A DNA stretch of 11,292 bases, taken from assembly GCA_022616395.1 (NCBI GenBank), contig JAKEEV010000453.1:1-11292 (forward strand), read 5' to 3'. Numbering within the stretch: position 1 is the stretch's first letter; the number at the start of each line of letters is the position of its first letter. The translations under genes and the position numbers were made by a program. The notes under the pieces were generated by a model. The model did no database searches and was not told where the DNA came from. It was given only the letters and a program-made list of their open reading frames with translations. The DNA comes from Planctomycetia bacterium (GTDB lineage: Bacteria > Planctomycetota > Planctomycetia > Gemmatales > Gemmataceae). Of the stretch, positions 1 to 5,900 are shown piece after piece.

Positions 1-6
1 CACCCT

Positions 7-22
7 CCGCCCTTGCGGGCGG
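7..22. repeat. Short perfect GC hairpin upstream of queA
   Basis: A perfect 6-bp inverted repeat (CCGCCC, loop TTGC, GGGCGG) ends 11 bases before the queA ATG. No T-run follows, so it is not a standard intrinsic terminator. It may be the tail of a dispersed GC-rich repeat, or a structure affecting queA translation. The upstream gene lies outside the window, so the context cannot be judged. Confidence 0.4.
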
Positions 23-33
23 GTTCGCCTCTG

Positions 34-1119
34 ATGCTCATGCACTTCTTCGACTACACCCTGCCCGAACACTTGATCGCCCAGCACCCGGCGAGCGAGC
101 GCGATTCGTCGCGGTTGCTCGTCGTGCGCCGCGACACGGGCGCGATTGAGCATCGCGTGTTCCGCGACCTGCCGGAACTGCTCTCGCCGGGCGATCTGGT
201 TGTGCTGAACGATACGCGCGTGCTGCAAGCTCGACTGGTGGGCCATCGCGAAGATACTGGAGGGAAGTGGGAAGGGCTGTTTCTTCGTATCGTGGAGGGC
301 GGATTGTGGGAACTGCTCGCTCAGACTCGCGGCTATCCCAAAGACGGCTCCGCGATGCTTACCGATACCGGCTTGCAGTTGATTCTCCGCGGCCGAACGG
401 ACGACCGACACTGGTTGATGGAACCGCGGGAGCCTGGAACGCCGCCGGAATTGCTCGCGCGATACGGACACGTTCCGCTTCCGCCATACATCCGCAAAGG
501 CCGCGAAGAAGTGAATGACCGCGAGCGTTACCAGACCGTCTACGCTCACACGAGTGGTTCGGTCGCGGCACCCACGGCCGGATTACACTTCACGCCGGCT
601 GTCTTTGAGCGACTTGCAGCGCGCGGAATCGGCACAGCCCGCGTAACTCTGCATGTGGGGCTTGGCACGTTCGCTCCGGTGAAGGTAGCCGACCCAACGA
701 AGCACGTCATTCATCGCGAATGGTGCGAAGTGACTGAAGCAACCGCGGACGCGATCCGCGCGACGAAAGACAAGGGTGGCCGAGTCGTCGCGGTGGGCAC
801 AACAACCACGCGCACACTGGAGAGCGCAGCCCGTGCTTTACCCTCGCCCCGCTCCTGCGGGGAGAGGGTGGCCGAGTCTTCGAGGCCGGGTGAGGGGCTT
901 CTTTCCCCCTTCTGCGGAGAAACGGGGCTATTCATTCACGAGCCGTTCGAGTTTCGCGCGGTCGATGCTCTCGTGACGAACTTCCACCTTCCGCGCACAA
1001 CTCTCCTTCTGCTCGTGGGGGCGTTCGCGGGGAGCGTGTTGCTTCAACGCGCTTACGCTGAAGCCATCGAGCGCGAATACCGCTTCTTCAGCTATGGCGA
1101 TGCAATGCTGGTGCTGTGA
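34..1119 (+). CDS. queA: S-adenosylmethionine:tRNA ribosyltransferase-isomerase (QueA)
   Basis: QueA transfers and isomerises the ribosyl group of S-adenosylmethionine onto 7-aminomethyl-7-deazaguanine at the tRNA wobble position, giving epoxyqueuosine in queuosine synthesis. The family is recognised from LNDTRVLQARL near the N-terminus, the GSVAAPTAGLHFT segment, TLHVGLGTFAPV, VGTTTTRTLES, the TNFHLPRTTLLLLVGAFAG block and the C-terminal YRFFSYGDAML. ATG at 34 gives 361 residues and aligns well with the start of the E. coli protein; ATG at 40 is equally possible, and reading can extend back to TTG 13. No clear Shine-Dalgarno sequence precedes either. The protein carries about 20 extra residues (about 270-289) encoded by a palindromic repeat, at a point where homologues have a short variable loop before the FI..PF strand. 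Frame and all core motifs downstream are kept, so the enzyme is probably functional. The stop overlaps the next gene's ATG. Confidence 0.95.
   Translation: MLMHFFDYTLPEHLIAQHPASERDSSRLLVVRRDTGAIEHRVFRDLPELLSPGDLVVLNDTRVLQARLVGHREDTGGKWEGLFLRIVEGGLWELLAQTRGYPKDGSAMLTDTGLQLILRGRTDDRHWLMEPREPGTPPELLARYGHVPLPPYIRKGREEVNDRERYQTVYAHTSGSVAAPTAGLHFTPAVFERLAARGIGTARVTLHVGLGTFAPVKVADPTKHVIHREWCEVTEATADAIRATKDKGGRVVAVGTTTTRTLESAARALPSPRSCGERVAESSRPGEGLLSPFCGETGLFIHEPFEFRAVDALVTNFHLPRTTLLLLVGAFAGSVLLQRAYAEAIEREYRFFSYGDAMLVL
841..897. repeat. Palindromic GC-rich repeat inserted in frame within queA
   Basis: Positions 841-852 and 857-868 form a 12-bp stem with one mismatch (846/863) around a TCCT loop. 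A second, weaker inverted unit follows, with GGCC at 870-873 and 884-887, then a GGGTGAGGGG tail. The layout (CCCTC..CCCC hairpin, GGCCG..GGCC, GGGTGAGGGG) is the kind of dispersed extragenic palindrome common in planctomycete and some other bacterial genomes; on the minus strand it reads through as the peptide LSPQERGEG, a typical signature of such repeats. It adds residues without breaking the queA frame. A degenerate similar stretch (CCCC, TTCT, GCGG, AGAA, CGGGG) follows at about 905-927. Family membership is from memory. Confidence 0.7.
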
Positions 1120-1460
1120 TGAAGATCGTGAAGATTACTCCGGAACCAGTTCGCTGCACTTCCGCTGTGGCGGAGATCATCTTTCACGTTGAACTGAGCG
1201 GCCCCGCGACCGAATGCGCTGTCCGCGGGCGAGCTGTCGGCCCGCGGTGCGAGAATATCTCCACTGTGGAAGTCGCTTATCCGTTCACGGTGGAAAAAGT
1301 CAGTGACAACGTGGTGTCACTCAAGTGCGTGATCCCCGAACCGAACCTCTGGACTCGCGAAGCACCCTTCGGCTACGCCACTTCATTTGAAGTCCGCGTG
1401 AATGGCGAACTCACCGACACCCGCGGAGGCACGATCACACTGCCGAAGCCGAAGGGGTGA
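1119..1460 (+). CDS. Small beta-sandwich-like protein coupled to queA
   Basis: The 113-residue protein starts at an ATG overlapping the queA stop (TGATG, 1117-1121), so its translation is probably coupled to queA; GTG 1116 in the same frame is an alternative. I do not recognise a named family. It has no signal peptide or membrane segment, is rich in predicted beta-strands, and contains four cysteines (13, 33, 44, 70). Residues 71-105 (pattern IP.P.LW...AP..Y, then a strand and a short D-T-R-GG turn) resemble the end of the immunoglobulin-like beta-sandwich domain of glycoside hydrolase family 2, but no catalytic domain is present. This is a fold-level impression only. A role in queuosine synthesis is not implied by the sequence; the overlap may simply reflect compact packing. 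Confidence 0.75.
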   Translation: MKIVKITPEPVRCTSAVAEIIFHVELSGPATECAVRGRAVGPRCENISTVEVAYPFTVEKVSDNVVSLKCVIPEPNLWTREAPFGYATSFEVRVNGELTDTRGGTITLPKPKG

Positions 1461-1597
1461 ACACCAGCCGCATTGCATCTCGGACTCCGCACCATCTCAC
1501 GACTCTGATTCCATTCTTGGAAATTCATCGACTCCCACCCGCGCGTCCGGGAGTATCAGTGTGAAAGGTGAAGTCTCCCGACCGAGACCAAGAGACG
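1461..1597 (+). promoter_or_regulatory. Leader region of the ECF sigma gene with two small inverted repeats
   Basis: This short gap holds a perfect 5-bp inverted repeat at 1509-1522 (TTCCA, loop TTCT, TGGAA) and a 6-bp one at 1531-1536/1549-1554 (ACTCCC ... GGGAGT). GGAAATT at 1519-1525 with CGTC at 1544-1547 vaguely resembles an ECF-type promoter, but the 18-base spacing is slightly long and the match is weak. Neither hairpin is followed by a T-run, so a terminator for the queA pair is not supported. Confidence 0.2.
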
Positions 1598-2914
1598 ATG
1601 GCCGATTCTCCGAACACACTCAGCCGACAGCTTCGCCACGCCGCGAGGTTGCCCGAACCTGATTCTCCCTCCGATGGCGAATTGCTCGGTCGGTTCGCGA
1701 ATCAGCAAGACGAGCACGCGTTCGCGGAGTTGGTTCGTCGGCATGGACCGATGGTGCTTGGCGTGTGTCGACGCATCACCGGCAACTCGCACGATGCCGA
1801 TGATGCTTTTCAAGCAACCTTCCTTGTTCTTGCGCGCAAGGCGGGGAGGCTGGCGGAGCAGTCAGCGCTCGGAGCGTGGTTATACGGAGTCGCTCACAAG
1901 GCAGCTCTCAAAGCGCGAGCGGTGGCCCTGCGCCGAAGAGCGAAGGAAACAACAGCAGCGCGGCCCGAAGGGACAGAGGCGATGGCCGACTCATCGGATG
2001 TGCTCGCGGTGATCGAGCAGGAACTCGCCCGCCTGCCGAAGAAGTATCGCGAGCCGTTGGTTCTGTGTGCGCTGTGCGGAAGACCTCGCAAGGAAGTCGC
2101 GGATCAACTCGGCGTCGCGGAGGGGACGCTCGCCAGCCGGATCGCCACTGCACGAGAGCGGCTCGCGGAGCAACTTCGGCGGCGCGGGGTGGTCGTTCCG
2201 GCTGTCGCGATGATGACCGATGACGCCCCCGCGACCGCCGCGGTTCCAACTTCGCTATTCGACTCAACTCTGAAAGCGGCAACCGGGACAGTCCCGGCGG
2301 CCGTTGCCCGAATTGCCTCGGAGGTTACACGAGCCATGTTCCTGAACAAACTACGCACGAGTGTTCTGATTCTGGTCGCGGTTGCAATGGCAAGCGCTGC
2401 GGGATTGGCGACTCTCTCTCGCAGTTCGGCGAACCCACCTGCACCAATTCCGACGACGCCACTCGTCCCGGTTGCCAATCGCACCGCGGACAAACCAGAC
2501 ACAGTCAAGGTGAAGGAACTCACGGAGAAGTGGGACTCAGCGAAGAAGGATCTTCAGGGCGTATGGGAATTGCAAAAGCAGATCATCGACGACAAGGAGT
2601 TAGAGTTCCAGTTCGAGTATTTCCGTCAGACGTTCTCGGACCGGACAGTGAGGATCGAGTACAAGACGAAGGACGGGAGCATCGAGCATGACAGCGAACT
2701 GAGCTACACGGTCAACCCGACCACGACTCCTCCCGAAATGACAACCTACGGCAAGAACATGCTCGTCATGGGACTTTACGACCTCAACGGAGACACACTG
2801 AGGGTTGCATTCCACGGGATTTCCGAACTGGAACGCCCGCGTGGGTTCGCCGTGGCTGACAAGCGCGTCACCGACATGCCGCTGATCGTCTGGGAGTTCA
2901 AGCGGAAGAAGTGA
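1598..2914 (+). CDS. ECF RNA polymerase sigma factor with transmembrane and TIGR03067-like C-terminal domain
   Basis: This is an extracytoplasmic-function sigma factor that directs RNA polymerase to a specific promoter set. Numbering here is from ATG 1598 (438 residues); GTG 1568 in the same frame would add ten residues, and neither start has a convincing ribosome binding site. Region 2 lies at about 38-85 (AFAELVRRHGPMVLGVCRR, then DADDAFQATFLVLARK) and region 4 at about 135-195 (ARLPKKYREPLVLCAL, then a helix-turn-helix with EVADQLGVAEGTLASRIATA). After a low-complexity linker, a hydrophobic segment at about 254-274 (VLILVAVAMASAAGLATL) is a likely membrane span. The last ~120 residues (LQGVW, a Y.VNP...PPEMT stretch, GLYDLNGDTLRVAF, then ERPRGF) match the pattern of planctomycete domain TIGR03067. 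No separate anti-sigma gene is adjacent, suggesting that the fused membrane/C-terminal part may itself control or localise the sigma factor. Confidence 0.9.
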   Translation: MADSPNTLSRQLRHAARLPEPDSPSDGELLGRFANQQDEHAFAELVRRHGPMVLGVCRRITGNSHDADDAFQATFLVLARKAGRLAEQSALGAWLYGVAHKAALKARAVALRRRAKETTAARPEGTEAMADSSDVLAVIEQELARLPKKYREPLVLCALCGRPRKEVADQLGVAEGTLASRIATARERLAEQLRRRGVVVPAVAMMTDDAPATAAVPTSLFDSTLKAATGTVPAAVARIASEVTRAMFLNKLRTSVLILVAVAMASAAGLATLSRSSANPPAPIPTTPLVPVANRTADKPDTVKVKELTEKWDSAKKDLQGVWELQKQIIDDKELEFQFEYFRQTFSDRTVRIEYKTKDGSIEHDSELSYTVNPTTTPPEMTTYGKNMLVMGLYDLNGDTLRVAFHGISELERPRGFAVADKRVTDMPLIVWEFKRKK

Positions 2915-3040
2915 TTTGCGACCAGCGCGACAGGTGAGTGATGGGAGTCTCGGTGTACACCATCCGCATCGTCTCATCCTCTGGCGAATCGCGAATCGTC
3001 CGAACGAACGCCGCGTCTTCGCTCATGCTGCCTCGCCGGG

Positions 3041-3442
3041 TCAATACGGCCACTCGATACCGTCGATCCAGTCCATCAGGTTCCGAAGACCGAATTGGCG
3101 GGCGGCTGCCGATGGTAGCGAATAGCTGACATCATCCGCCGCCAACGGGGGTGTTCCGACAGCGGTCACCGGGTCATAGCCCGTCGAAGTTTGCACGTCG
3201 ATCGAGAACTTGTCGAGTGAGCGTCCATCGGCGAGCAGGTGAACCGCGAACGCCCGCAACAGCATTAGCGCTGGGACGACATGGTTGAACCAGTCTTCGA
3301 CGGCGTTGTGCTGGTGAAGTTGCGGGTATCGGTACGCGGTGTTGCCGAGATGTTCCCATCCGAGCCGCTCGAACGCACTGCGGATGCGGTTCAGTTCGAG
3401 CGAAGTCGGGCGAACGATGTCGAACGTTACCGTGATGGGCAT
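3041..3442 (-). CDS. Unrecognised small protein, last gene of the minus-strand accessory group
   Basis: The 133-residue protein has no family I can name. ATG 3442 is chosen because GGAG lies five bases upstream; an upstream in-frame extension to 3514 would overlap the preceding gene and has low-quality sequence. Predicted secondary structure runs strand (ITVTFDI, 3-9), helix (ELNRIRSAFERLGWEHLG, 16-33), strand (TAYRYP, 35-40), long hydrophobic helix (about 49-71), strand (KFSIDVQTSTG, 78-88), then a tail with a final helix and WPY end. This alternating alpha/beta order is ferredoxin-like in outline, a fold shared by many small nucleic-acid-binding or ribonuclease proteins, but no catalytic motif is visible. 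It starts 23 bases after the 108-residue gene stops, so the two are probably co-transcribed. It is convergent with the sigma gene; the 126-base gap shows no clear terminator. Confidence 0.7.
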   Translation of the reverse strand: MPITVTFDIVRPTSLELNRIRSAFERLGWEHLGNTAYRYPQLHQHNAVEDWFNHVVPALMLLRAFAVHLLADGRSLDKFSIDVQTSTGYDPVTAVGTPPLAADDVSYSLPSAAARQFGLRNLMDWIDGIEWPY

Positions 3443-3465
3443 GGGCGCTCCAACGGAAGAGAAGT

Positions 3466-3792
3466 TCAGATTCCAATCAGTACAGGTTCGCCGCGATTTT
3501 TCGCGCTCGCCCAATCACGCAGTAGCCAGTTAAAGGCGTCTGTGATCCACTCATCGCTTGTGGCAGCCTCTGCCCCGACGTACCCTTTTCCGGCCCAAAA
3601 CGTCTCGAACCGGACCAGAGCGTTGTCGAGTACCTCTGGCCCCGGCTGCGGCACCGGCCACTTCTTCTCCACCTTTGTAATGTGAACCTCCCCAGCGCGG
3701 TCCACCCACAGAACGTGATGACCCGCGCGGTCGTCGCACGCGCGAAGCAGGTCGCGCAGTTGGTCCATCGTCGGGTTGTTGTCGAGATTCAT
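3466..3792 (-). CDS. Unrecognised small acidic protein of the accessory group
   Basis: The 108-residue protein starts at ATG 3792 with GAGG upstream (AGAGGG, eight bases before the ATG). No signal peptide or membrane span is present. Residues 8-21 form a helix (MDQLRDLLRACDDR), followed by AGHHVLWVDRAGEVHIT (23-39), which reads as two beta-strands around a turn. The middle is proline-rich (46-52), and the C-terminal half is helical and tryptophan-rich (DEWITDAFNWLLRDW, 80-94). The helix plus GHHVLWVD..GEVHIT pattern is one I associate with short hypothetical proteins of planctomycetes, without known function. It follows the 662-residue gene after a 102-base gap and precedes the 133-residue gene by 23 bases. 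Small acidic partner, regulator or immunity-type roles are possible but unsupported by motifs. Confidence 0.7.
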   Translation of the reverse strand: MNLDNNPTMDQLRDLLRACDDRAGHHVLWVDRAGEVHITKVEKKWPVPQPGPEVLDNALVRFETFWAGKGYVGAEAATSDEWITDAFNWLLRDWASAKNRGEPVLIGI

Positions 3793-3894
3793 CGTTTTGC
3801 CCTCTGGCGGTGTGATTCTTCCCGCGCTGTGGATTCCGCGCTACGACTTGGGCTTCAGGGTATCCGGCACTCCGTCGAGCATTCTTGATGCGTG

Positions 3895-5883
3895 TCAGGT
3901 TCGCTGGCCCGCGTAGCGCAGGTGTCGGCCACAGTATCCGATCTGGACTCGTTGGGCGGTTTCATCAAATTCGAAGTAGATTACCAGGCAGTTGACAGCA
4001 TCTCCTCCCCCCAAGGTCAGGTGCCGTTGCATCTGTTGGCTTCGACCGGCGTGCCGGAAGACTCGCTCGGCTCCATACATGCTCATCGTCGTCTGGCTCT
4101 CGAATCCACTGTACTTGAAGGGAATGCGACTCGCGAAGGCGTGTTCCACCGGCCCAAGCTGGGGGCCCTCCTCTTGGGCCGCGAAGTAGACCCGCCCGAC
4201 CTCGGCGATTGCTCGCAGCGCGCGAAAAACCTGTGTGGGGTGAGCGAACCGCGACTGTTCAGCGGCGCGCAGGGCATCGTCCCAAATGACTAGGATGTCC
4301 GCGAATTCGGCTGCGGCCGCTGTCAGAGTGTCGCGCACGTTCGCGAATGTTGGTTCACTGACCAGAGCTAATACCCCATCCGGCTTCGCCAGCGGCTGCC
4401 ATAATTCGGCCAAGTTCGCCTGGGCCGCGCGGAGTTCGACTTCGATTTCATTCAACCGGCGGCGGGTTGCCTCCGCCTCGGCTCTCAGATGGGCATTCTC
4501 GTTCCAGGCTCGTTCCAGTTCGGCGGTCAGTTCGTCTTGAGCGTGATCGGGTGCTGAGGCGGAACTGAGAGCGGCGAGTTGGCAACGAAGGTCGGCCAAC
4601 TGACGATTCGCGTCGTCCAGTTGGCGCTGGAGGGTGTCCTGCTCGTGGCGAAAGGTGTCTCGCATCCGCTGGGCGTGCTTGGCTGCGGCTTCGGCGGCTG
4701 CGACTCGTTCCGCTAATCTGGTCGCCGCTTGGTTCTGAGCTACCCTGAGCGAGGCCAGCGCGGTGCGGGCCGCCCGGATGATCGGACCTTCGCGGAAGCA
4801 GTCTCCACTCAGGTACGCCAGTTCGTGTTGAAGGCTTGCCTCAGTCGAGTCAATTGGGCCTCGGGACTTGGACAGGTTGGTTCGGATATCCTTCAAGTTG
4901 TATCGTGGGTGGTGAGCGGGCGGTGCGGTGCGGGTGAAGCCCGGCCAGTAGAGCCGTAGCCCCGGCGCCGAGAGGCTGCGCTCTGGTCCTATGTGTTCCG
5001 TCAAGCGTTGGGCTGTCGGCAGGTCCATCACAACCACCTGAGCCAGTCCCAGAAGCCTCACCTGGATGTACTCCGGGAACGTTATCCTCGGCACGTTTGC
5101 CGGGTCAGTCGGAACATAGCCTGGTTGTGTGTACTCGAATGCTCCCGGAACCCCCTCCAACAGCGCGCGAGGTGCAACGATCACGAGGGTGGGCAACGGC
5201 CGTTCGGGGGAGAGCAGATGTTCGACCAACGCAGCCACCTCATCCCCGCCCGCCGCTTTTGCTTGGACGAATAACTCCCGTGCCTCCGGGTGGTTGCGGA
5301 AGACTTCCTCGGGGATCAGGGACTCTCCCACCGCGAGCGGGAACGGAAGGAGGGATTGCTGGCCAATCCGACACAACCACTGGTTCACCAAATCGTCCAA
5401 CAGGTAGACGCGCACGGCGGAGAGAGGATTTGAGAGCCTCATTCGGCTCGTGATGGCACTGAGTACCGATCCCTCGGCGACGGCCCGGACCACGAGTGCC
5501 ACCTGAACAACTTTCTCGTCGCACGCCAAGAGGCTGGAGAACTGCCACACCGGCAGCCGCCGGTGCGTATTATCGCGTGTCTGCTCTACCCGAGGACCTC
5601 CGTGGTGCCAACCCCCTTTCGGCGGACTGCGCTCGGGGAATTCCCACTCCACGCTCACCAACTGATAAATCTGGCTATCCTGTTGGTCGGTTCGGATCTC
5701 GTGCTCGAACGCCGGCGCCACCCCGGTTCCATCGAACGCAAACCGGGGGATGGTCTCCCCTTTTCGCCCGTAACAACTGCGAATCCATCCGGTGATCTTG
5801 TCCCGGATGGCTGCCAGACATTGCCGGGTGGTCTGTCCAGCGGGTGGATCGACTTCAAATTGGGTCGCGTGGATAACTCCCAT
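3895..5883 (-). CDS. Large coiled-coil protein of unknown function (662 aa)
   Basis: ATG 5883 is used because GGGAGGTGGG lies just upstream; the open frame continues to 6033, but that part lies inside the 3' end of apgM. An N-terminal region (1-370) of mixed strands and helices includes LLGLAQVVVM (277-286) and GLRLYWPGF (308-316) with HP at 325-326. This arrangement recalls large uncharacterised proteins from actinobacterial and planctomycete accessory regions (from memory). A coiled coil rich in A, R, E, Q and L spans about 375-495. The C-terminal part (500-662) includes ALVSEPTFANVRDTL, then HLTLGGG (621-627), CLVIYFEFD (632-640) and VQIGYCGRHLRY (646-657), ending as a conserved-looking module. 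There is no Walker A motif, HNH or helicase motif, signal peptide or membrane span, so it is probably cytoplasmic. It lies 17 bases after apgM and leads two small genes. A sensor, scaffold or defence-type effector role is speculative. Confidence 0.85.
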   Translation of the reverse strand: MGVIHATQFEVDPPAGQTTRQCLAAIRDKITGWIRSCYGRKGETIPRFAFDGTGVAPAFEHEIRTDQQDSQIYQLVSVEWEFPERSPPKGGWHHGGPRVEQTRDNTHRRLPVWQFSSLLACDEKVVQVALVVRAVAEGSVLSAITSRMRLSNPLSAVRVYLLDDLVNQWLCRIGQQSLLPFPLAVGESLIPEEVFRNHPEARELFVQAKAAGGDEVAALVEHLLSPERPLPTLVIVAPRALLEGVPGAFEYTQPGYVPTDPANVPRITFPEYIQVRLLGLAQVVVMDLPTAQRLTEHIGPERSLSAPGLRLYWPGFTRTAPPAHHPRYNLKDIRTNLSKSRGPIDSTEASLQHELAYLSGDCFREGPIIRAARTALASLRVAQNQAATRLAERVAAAEAAAKHAQRMRDTFRHEQDTLQRQLDDANRQLADLRCQLAALSSASAPDHAQDELTAELERAWNENAHLRAEAEATRRRLNEIEVELRAAQANLAELWQPLAKPDGVLALVSEPTFANVRDTLTAAAAEFADILVIWDDALRAAEQSRFAHPTQVFRALRAIAEVGRVYFAAQEEGPQLGPVEHAFASRIPFKYSGFESQTTMSMYGAERVFRHAGRSQQMQRHLTLGGGDAVNCLVIYFEFDETAQRVQIGYCGRHLRYAGQRT

Positions 5884-5890
5884 GGGTTCC

Positions 5891-5900
5891 CCCACCTCCC
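5891..5900 (-). promoter_or_regulatory. Strong Shine-Dalgarno of the 662-residue gene
   Basis: On the minus strand GGGAGGTGGG directly follows the apgM stop codon and lies seven bases before ATG 5883 (the GGAGG core is eleven bases away). It fixes the start of the large gene and shows that this gene is translated on its own even if transcribed with apgM. Confidence 0.7.

Noticed and set aside
7..22. Intrinsic terminator upstream of queA
   Set aside because: The hairpin has no following T-run and lies almost at the queA start; kept only as an inverted repeat.
2104..2523. Minus-strand frame opposite the sigma factor linker
   Set aside because: Alanine/threonine/arginine-rich shadow of the plus-strand gene with no motif.
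2938..3129. Small plus-strand frame after the sigma gene beginning with VYTIRIVSSSGESRI
   Set aside because: The first 35 codons read plausibly, but the rest is antisense to the 133-residue gene with poor composition. It could be a gene remnant, but this cannot be shown.
3041..3442. Cas2 or VapD relationship of the 133-residue protein
   Set aside because: The first strand (VTFDI) and helix resemble the start of such ferredoxin-like ribonucleases, but the rest lacks the family pattern and there is no CRISPR array or cas gene nearby.
3841..3882. A 13-residue minus-strand frame (MLDGVPDTLKPKS) between the 662- and 108-residue genes
   Set aside because: Too short, with no clear ribosome binding site; could be a chance frame or the tail of a lost gene.
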